Shown here piece after piece: positions 9,101 to 15,021 of a stretch of DNA of 15,021 nt. Origin of the DNA: Ettlia oleoabundans (lineage: Eukaryota > Chlorophyta > Chlorophyceae > Chlamydomonadales); NCBI GenBank assembly GCA_019693395.1, contig JAAMXP010002077.1, positions 1 through 15,021 on the forward strand, read 5' to 3'. Each line of letters starts with the position of its first letter. The first letter of the stretch is position 1. The position numbers were made by a program, and so were the translations under genes. The notes under the pieces were generated by a model. It searched no databases. It was not told the origin of the DNA and saw only the letters and a program-made list of their open reading frames with translations.

Positions 9101-12100
9101 GGACACATAAGTTGCAGGCAATAGCTGTCAGGGAGTGGGCGCGCGGGCTCACCTGTCGGTTCACAGATGCGCAGGCGCAGCTGCACACGGTTGTCGCCGC
9201 CCTGCCAGTCACCCTTGACCGAGAAGCGGCGCTCAGTCGCATCGCAGCGGCAGCCATCGCTACTGGTGGGGCTGCCAGGTTTGGTGGGTGAGGTGGCAGG
9301 AGGAGGTGAGCTGCGCGGCGAGGCCTGCTTGGAGGCCTGCTGACTGCGCACGGCGGGGCTTGCAGCATTGCTTTCCTCGCCATTCTCTGCCGCACAGGGA
9401 AGCAGGACCAAAAAAAACTAAGCAAGGCAACCCTGGAGGAGAAGGATTTCATGCCAACACATGCATGGTCGTGCCAGCAGCATCAACCACACAGAGGCTG
9501 CAGACGAGTCCAGCAAAACCGAAGCCTAGTAGCTGCTGAACTGTGCAAAACACAACTATGCTTGCAAACCAAGGAAACACCCACCTGTAGACTCCCCCTC
9601 CTCCGCAATGTTCTCCAGCACAGCCATCGCTAATTCGGACGCATTGGAGCGCTGGCTGCGCACAGAGGCAGTGTCACTGGCTGCTCGATCACTGTGCGCG
9701 TCACTGCTGACGGTACGGGAAAGTGGGTGCGCTGCCAGCGCTCCACCGCCCACGCTGGAGGCGGATGGCGGGCCCTGCAGCTGCGGAGTGACAGCCCCGC
9801 TCAGCTGTCCACCACTGGCCACCGCAGCCACCAACTCATTCAGGGAGGAGGCTGTGCGGGACACCGGTCCGCTGGCCAGGCTGCCATACTCGCTGACACC
9901 GTCGCCACCACCCGTGTGCGACGCCAGGGCGGCATCGCTGCGAGACGTCAGCAGCTTGTCCTTGCGGATGGAGTCAAAGTAGGGGTGCTTGAGCAGCTGG
10001 CGGGCACGGGGGCGCGTCTCTCGTGGGCTGATGCACACGTTGATGAATTCAGCCAACTCTGGGCTGACCACCTTCTGCAAGCCAGCAGGGCGCACACCCT
10101 GCAGGGCAGGAAGCAAGAAGCCGAAGAAGCAGGGGCACAAGGGAGCCAGGTCAGCAACAGAGTGGGTTGCTTGTGAAACCACTATTCCAGCAGCAGGAAG
10201 CTGAGGGTGGGCAGACAGCTAACAACAAACAATCACTGTCGCACAACAGCGTGCTTTTCGATAGCTCTTCAGTTTTGGTAGCTTTACAGCATGTAGCCAA
10301 CAGACACAAAACATTCGTGCCAAGCTATGACCCCCCCACCCCACCCCACCACACACACACCAGCACCACAGCATGCCGCCCCAAGCCTGCACCAGCTGGT
10401 GAGGACCTCACCAGCGAGACCTTGCGGTAGATTTGTGCTGCGTTCTTGCACTCAGCGTAGGGGTACTCCATGGTGGACAGCTCCAGCAGGCACATGCCAA
10501 AACTGCACACAAGGGCAGGAGGAGTGGCAGATTGTTTATATACAGTCATCACCACCACAACACGCAAACGCCCCAGTCGGGCACAGTCCACCCAGCAATG
10601 CCGCACCTGTACACATCCACCCTGTCATCATACTCCTCTTCATACAGCTCAGGTGCCATGAATTCGGGGGTGCCCAAAACACTCTGCGGCGCCGTGCGCG
10701 ACCGCAGCATGGTGGCCAGGCCCAGATCACCAATCTTCACAACGCCATCTGTGGGCAGGCAGAATGGGGCAGAGCAGGAGGGAGGGCAGTACATGTCAGA
10801 CAGGCGTTCAACAGAAGTGAAAGAGCGAGGGCAGGCGACCGGCGCAGCCAAACCAATCAACCCTTCCTGCCAAAGGTACAGTGTGACGAGCGCGAAATAA
10901 ACATCTCCCAAGCAGAATCCGCAAGCTCTTCTGCGCTGCTGCACCCCCGCCACACATCCTGCAACCCCAGCGCATCACCGCCTTGGCAGCCATGCAGCAT
11001 CTGCATGCGCACCCGATCCATTGATGAAGATATTATCACACTTGAGGTCGCGGTGAATGATGGGCGGGCTGTGGCCATGCAGGTACACCAGCCCACAAAG
11101 GATCTGCCAGGCCCAGCGCTTGAGCACCTCCTCATCAATGTGCTTGTGGCGCTTGCGGTATCTGCGGCGACAGGGCCGAGCCAAGGTGAGCAGTGCGGCG
11201 GAGGGGAAGGAACTGGCCAGTATGCTTTCTGCAATCTAGACCATACCAGAAGAGAATTTGGGACGGGTTCAAGGCCATGAGCAGGCCCAGCACAGTCCAA
11301 CAACCACCCAGCGCCACATCCTGCCAACCCGGCAGCTGACCGCCCTGCACGCGTGGCTGACACTTACTGTCTGAGGGTGCCGCTGGTGAAGAGCTCTGTG
11401 ATGAAGTTGACGGTGTAGGTGCGTGCATCGTACCAAGAGTCGTAGAAACTCATGATGTTCTTGTGCTTCAGCGCCTTGAGCACGCGGATCTCCGCAAACA
11501 GGCGATCGCGCTCCTCCTTGTTCTCCGCATCCTTGGTGCTCATCAGCTCACTCACACGCACCTGGTTCCAAGCCACCTCAGTGCCTGCAAACAAATTCAA
11601 CATAGGGTGGGGTGGGTGCTGGGCTCCTGCCAGCACAGGAGCTGAGGAGCAGGCAGGAGCGCTAGCCGCCATGCCTGCAGGGACAGCAGCGGGGCCAGAC
11701 GGCGTGCCGCTGAACAACGTGGGGATGGCTGCTCACGCACCTTCTTGTGTGTCAAAGGCCTTGTACACCACTTTGAAGGCACCACGGCCCAGCACCTGGT
11801 CAAACTGCAGGCCGGGCAGGGAAACAAGGGCCACTCCACGCGTGAGGCAGACGAGCTCTGCACCGCCCAACAGCGGGTGAGGTGCCAGGAGCTGCTGTCA
11901 GGCGCAGAGGCCTAGGGGGACCGGTGCCTCGACCCTTGGGACCCGCCCGGCCCCTGATCGCAAGCCATTCTGGCCGGCACCAGGCATGCACCCCTGGCAG
12001 CAGCAGGTCCGCGCGTCCTTGAACACGGACCCACCCGGCTGCTTTGGCAGCGGCCCGGGGCCGTCACCACCCTCCACTCACCCTGCCGAAGCGCTGGCTT

Positions 12101-12183
12101 GGATCCGTCTCCGCAAAGTGGGGCAAGCCCTCCTCGTCGGGCGGCTCCACTGCTGCTTCAGGCGCGCCGCCGTCTGAAGACAT
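6162..12183 (-). CDS. WNK: WNK (with-no-lysine) serine/threonine protein kinase
   Basis: Twelve exons: 12183-12082, 11804-11741, 11584-11368, 11161-11013, 10748-10607, 10502-10412, 10098-9585, 9386-9153, 8953-8793, 8526-7782, 7607-6753 and 6562-6162. They total 3675 bases, all junctions in frame, 1224 residues. WNKs are cytosolic kinases tied to ion balance and osmotic response in animals and to stress and clock traits in plants. Diagnostic residues: [12 protein letters not shown] puts the lysine in the glycine loop (K45), while the usual beta-3 lysine is N62 in VAWNQVR. Then come [10 protein letters not shown] (D166), DLG (D185) and [16 protein letters not shown] with activation serine S200. 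The kinase domain ends near residue 275. Residues about 479-553 form an OSR1_C/PF2-like domain ([38 protein letters not shown]). About 670 low-complexity Ser/Pro/Ala/Gln residues follow. Exon 9 could instead end at 8763 (GTATTA donor), adding 10 residues in frame. Confidence 0.93.
6236..6259 (-). repeat. GCT/GCA triplet run coding poly-alanine in the WNK tail
   Basis: A CTG triplet run on the plus strand reads as alanine codons in the last WNK exon. A glutamine stretch lies a little upstream in the same exon. Such homopolymer tracts are common in chlorophyte regulatory proteins and may vary in length between strains. Confidence 0.8.
8793..9386 (-). other. OSR1_C / PF2-like autoinhibitory domain region of WNK
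   Basis: Exons 8 and 9 encode the small domain found C-terminal to the kinase in WNKs, at residues about 479-553. It opens with RRFSVKGDW, which contains an R-F-x-V sequence, and ends with [15 protein letters not shown]. In animal WNKs this domain inhibits the kinase, and RFxV motifs dock the downstream kinases SPAK/OSR1. Whether this RFSV docks anything is unknown, since here it forms part of the fold. Confidence 0.75.
10325..10362 (+). repeat. C-rich / CA-rich simple sequence in WNK intron 6
   Basis: A run of C bases followed by CCCCA units and a short CA repeat lies within the 313-base intron between WNK exons 6 and 7 (10099-10411). It is simple sequence with no coding content. Confidence 0.8.
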
Positions 12184-12755
12184 GGCTCCTGCTGATTCTT
12201 GGCTGTCTACTGCGCCAAAAGACGGCAAGCCTAGCCCAGCAGCGGGGCCGAGGCGCGCATACTACTTAGCACCCTGCCCGACCTCGCGCTCCTGCAGGGC
12301 TTAGGGGCCTGTACCCGCCGGTCTCGATGCTGTAAAAGCCAAGGAATGCAAAGAGGGAACCAGCCGGCTGCTTTGAAGTGTAGCGGCCCGACTGCCTTTG
12401 TCTGACGGCGAGAAATAAGCTTCTGCCGGGACTGCGGCCACAGCCAGGAGTCCCTAAAGCATGTGCAATGCGTGTTGGAGCCCCGGCGGCAAGCAACTAC
12501 AAGGAGCTTCCCAGCGGAGCGGCGGCTGTCCTGCAGGCAAGAGCTGTACATCACGGTTCTGATCATCCGGTGTTCGGCAGAGCCCGAACTTCAAATTTCA
12601 TTCAGTTTCCGGTCGGGAACAGTTTTGGCATCTGAACTGAGCAAGGCCGAGGGGCTCGGCTTGCCATCCCGCTGCACCCCTTCAGCCAGCCACTAGACCG
12701 CAGGGAACTGCAAGAGGGTGGGCGGCAGCTGGGTTTGCAAAGAACCCCGTATCGC
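12184..12755. promoter_or_regulatory. Intergenic region between divergent WNK and mL41 genes
   Basis: These 572 bases separate the WNK and mL41 start codons and should hold both promoters and 5' UTRs. No TATA box stands out. A possible decayed zinc-knuckle frame of a retroelement lies at 12412-12468. Confidence 0.55.
12412..12468 (+). pseudogene. Possible relic of a LINE-type zinc knuckle (weak)
   Basis: The plus-strand frame reads FCRDCGHSQESLKHVQC, with C-x2-C-x4-E-[ST]-x2-H and a following Cys. This resembles the zf-RVT knuckle at the C-terminus of non-LTR reverse transcriptases, though the last spacing (H-x2-C) is shorter than usual. A stop lies just upstream in frame, and no reverse-transcriptase domain precedes it. 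It may be coincidence. Confidence 0.2.
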
Positions 12756-13458
12756 ATGTCAGTCCTTGGCGCGCTGGCGGCGGCGCTGGGCCGTGGCCGG
12801 CGCGTGCCCCGTGTTGGCTTTGCACGGCTCACCACAAAACAGGGGCCACGCAACTACTACAAGGGCAAGGGCGCAGCACCCACTGGCAAACACACCTCCA
12901 AGGGTACGTTCTCTAATGCAAACTGAGAGGCCCCCCGCACTGAGAGCCCCCGCCAGTGTGAACGGTGCTTTCAACCATGGGGGGCGCAGCCCAGCCCGCA
13001 TGCCACACAATGTTGCGGGAGCCTGAAGGGTGGAATTAAGGCCCAAGCACTATCTTTTGTGCTGCCATCACTCTCACAACGCCATCTCTAGTGATGTCGT
13101 CATTTGAGTGCTCAAATGCTCCTTGGATTTACGTGCATGCAGGCGGGTACACGCAGCAGGAGGCCAAGCAGCCACAGTTTGTTGTGCCCGACTTGGCTGG
13201 GTTTAAGGTGGGTGATTTGATGACATCATTCCCTGTTGATCCTGCATACCATGAGCGCCTTGGCCGTCTGTGCAGAGCTTATTGCAATTTTGCTGACACT
13301 CGGGTTGTCATGTTTGAACGCGTGCGCTCGTGTTTGCCCCCCCTCCCCCCCCTTCGCGCGGCTCCTGCACCCCTAGTGCCCTACTGATCGTCAACTCTCG
13401 CTGCCGACTGCAGTTGAGGCCCTATATCGCCACCAACACCACCAAGCCGACGGCATAG
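12756..13458 (+). CDS. MRPL41: Mitochondrial large ribosomal subunit protein mL41
   Basis: Exons 12756-12903, 13143-13207 and 13414-13458 total 258 bases, 85 residues plus stop. mL41 is a small protein of the mitochondrial 54S/39S subunit. The family core is unmistakable: LTTKQGPRNYYKGKG, PTGKHTSKGGY across the first junction (AAGG|GTACGT ... GCAG|GC), FVVPDLAGFK, then LRPYI across the second junction (AAG|GTGGGT ... GCAG|TTG). The arginine-rich start MSVLGALAAALGRGRRVPR fits a mitochondrial presequence. The start is the first ATG of the frame. If intron 2 is not removed, exon 2 runs on as a misleading frame to 13386. The length fits plant and algal members. No TGTAA was found close downstream, so its poly(A) signal is unclear. 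It shares a divergent promoter region with the WNK gene. Confidence 0.92.
13101..13118. repeat. 8-bp inverted repeat in mL41 intron 1
   Basis: CATTTGAG, a TG spacer, then the exact complement CTCAAATG. It lies about 25 bases upstream of the exon 2 acceptor, where a hairpin could affect branch-point access. Confidence 0.6.
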
Positions 13459-13928
13459 CAGTGCTTCAGCATGCGCTGTTGTTGAATTTTGTCAACTTTG
13501 CTGCTCTTGTACTGCTTTACCCTGTGCAAGTTATCCCAGGCGTGATTTGTCTCTCTATTGACACCACACCGTAGGGAAATGCTTGATCTGGTGCTGTTTA
13601 AGCAAATTTGCTCTCATCTTTCCGCTTCTGCTTATTGCTTTGTCTTTGCTCCCTGCAACACCCCTTCGCGCGGGTTGCGCTTACACAGTGCAGCTGTAGT
13701 ACAGCTGTTTTGGAACAAAAAATAGCAGTCAAAACATACTACCCTCAAGTTGCAGAATCCTACTCGGAGGCAGCGCACGGTAGGTTGCTGATATAATGGG
13801 GTGGCACGCCACAGCCCACGCCTTTCCAGTTGCTGGTTCAAGGCTTAGTTCTGTTTGCTGCGCTGCTGTTCGCTCAGGGGCTTGCATTGCATGGCTGAGC
13901 TGACCAAAAGGGACACTCGCACGAATGC
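13459..13928. other. Convergent 3' region between mL41 and the right-hand gene
   Basis: This 470-base stretch holds both 3' UTRs. It is more T-rich than the surrounding genes and carries a minus-strand TGTAA at 13681-13685. A 13-base motif, CCCCTTCGCGCGG (13661-13673), repeats exactly a copy in mL41 intron 2 (13349-13361). No gene is seen. Confidence 0.55.
13681..13685 (-). terminator. TGTAA poly(A) signal of the right-hand gene
   Basis: TTACA on the plus strand reads TGTAA on the minus strand, about 245 bases past the TGA at 13929-13931. This is a typical chlorophyte 3' UTR length. Confidence 0.6.
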
Positions 13929-14988
13929 TCAGTACCTGTCGGGCACCTTGATCTCAATAGGGCACCTGCATTCAAGAACAGGAGGTATGACGTGGCTGGT
14001 ATTGGGGGTTAACCTGACACTGGGAATCTGGGAAGGAAGCCATCGGCGCAGGGAGGCAGTGCTTGGAGTCGGAAACCGCTGCTGAAAGTTAAGCGTGATC
14101 AGAGCATGCGGACGCCTGATCAACGCACACATGCGGCTGCCCGGCGAGTGGCCAGCGCAGCTGGATGCCAGGGGGCCTTCCTTGGGGCAGCATACTCACA
14201 GGTAAGCGCCAGGTGTAAAGTTGGCTCCCTGGTTGGCCAGCAGGCTGAGAGCGGCGCCGAAATCCTCCTCATAGCTTGTGCGGGTGACTGTGGTGCGGGA
14301 GATGTCGTAGGTCTTCTTCCACTCGGCGTACTTGGGGTTGGCAGCGGCCATGGCCTCCTCCGTGGCGGAGGGGTCAGCCTGGGCAGCAGGCCACAGCAGG
14401 AACTGCAACAAAGGGAAATATCAGGGGCAGGGGTGAGGCAGGCAGCAGAGGTGCCGTCTTGGCCGAGGTGCGAGGTGCGGCAGCGCAGACAGCAGCTCTA
14501 ATTGGGCCCTGCCTTACCCGGCAACGGGCCAAAGGACCACACCCCACCCACTCACCTGCTGGCGCTCCCAGAAGGGCGGTTTCTTGGCAAAGGGACCATC
14601 GCCGCCCTGGTCAGGCTTGGCTCCCAGCTTGGAGAAGAATTGCTGCGGGAAGGGGTAACAGAGCGTGGGGCAGAAGGGTCACAAACAAGGAGAGGGCAAG
14701 TCAAGTAGCGGCAAAGAGGCAGTCTAGCGCAAAGGCCTCTCTCCTGTTTTATGTGTGCAACCTAGGCCGGTCGCCAACGACACCAGACCACACCCACTCA
14801 CTCACCTGCACCTCCTCCAGCGAAGCGTCCTTGCCTGGCAGACGACCCGCAGGCGAGGGCTCAGTTGCATCGACGCGGCCCAGGCGCACACTGATGGCGT
14901 TGCCAAAGCCATCGGCAATGAAGGCGCCCTTCTCGGGGTCCCCAGCCTTGGCAATCTTGTCCTCACGCCACGCAGCCTCAGCAGCTAC
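13929..14988 (-). CDS. Unrecognised protein, C-terminal 188 residues (5' end outside window)
   Basis: Four exons are visible: 14988-14806, 14642-14556, 14402-14200 and 13965-13929. All have GTGAGT donors and GCAG acceptors. They join in frame: phase 0, phase 0, then CT+G. The first listed exon starts at an acceptor, so the gene continues upstream past the edge. The 188 residues are soluble and charged, with no membrane segment or obvious repeat. Landmarks are WREDKIAKAGDPEKGAF, LEEVQ|QFFSKLGAKPDQ, KKPPFWERQQ|FLLWPAAQ, YAEWKKTYDISRTTVTRTSY and a C-terminal IEIKVPDRY. The steady exon phase and even composition argue for a real, expressed gene. I could not place it in a family; an organellar protein is conceivable but nothing here proves it. 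Confidence 0.75.
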
Positions 14989-15021
14989 CTGCAGGCGCCA
15001 AGAGCCGGGGAGGCGGGGGGG

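Noticed and set aside
10327..11280. Plus-strand open frame of 317 codons
   Set aside because: Antisense to WNK exons 4-6 and their introns, with simple sequence at its start. No recognisable domain.
13091..13387. 98-codon frame around mL41 exon 2
   Set aside because: Its middle is real mL41 exon 2, but both ends run into introns; the spliced model restores the family C-terminus.

Overview
This is nuclear DNA of a green alga (Chlorophyta). The genes are GC-rich and intron-dense, with short introns of about 60 to 500 bases. TGTAA-type poly(A) signals, the type used by chlorophytes, lie past three of the four gene ends where one could be seen. The proteins are eukaryotic: a WNK kinase, a PDE12-like phosphodiesterase, mitoribosomal protein mL41 and the ciliary protein IFT57. 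I cannot name the genus. All exon models were built by hand from frame continuity, splice consensus and remembered family motifs; no alignment was run.

The five genes alternate in direction. (1) Minus strand, 3569 to beyond base 1: a PDE12-like 2',5'-phosphodiesterase of the EEP fold, nine exons visible, 3' end outside the window. (2) Plus strand, 4121-5031: the coiled-coil half of IFT57, two exons, without the usual N-terminal CH-like domain. (3) Minus strand, 12183-6162: a complete WNK (with-no-lysine) kinase gene, 12 exons, 1224 residues. (4) Plus strand, 12756-13458: mL41, three small exons, 85 residues. (5) Minus strand, 13929 to beyond 14988: the last four exons of a gene I do not recognise.

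PDE12/IFT57 and WNK/mL41 are divergent pairs, each sharing an intergenic region of about 550-570 bases. IFT57/WNK and mL41/gene 5 are convergent pairs. The only TGTAA signals found past IFT57 and WNK are placed so that their 3' UTRs would overlap tail to tail near 5283-5376. The genes look like a random eukaryotic neighbourhood and not a functional cluster.

The points most worth a second look are three consecutive GC-AG introns in the PDE12-like gene, each supported by frame and homology; the shortened IFT57; the probable antisense 3'-UTR overlap; a perfect 25-copy CAACA microsatellite in an intron; and two weak reverse-transcriptase-like traces. I saw no CRISPR array, tRNA, rRNA, prophage or bacterial operon, and no clear novel multi-gene system.
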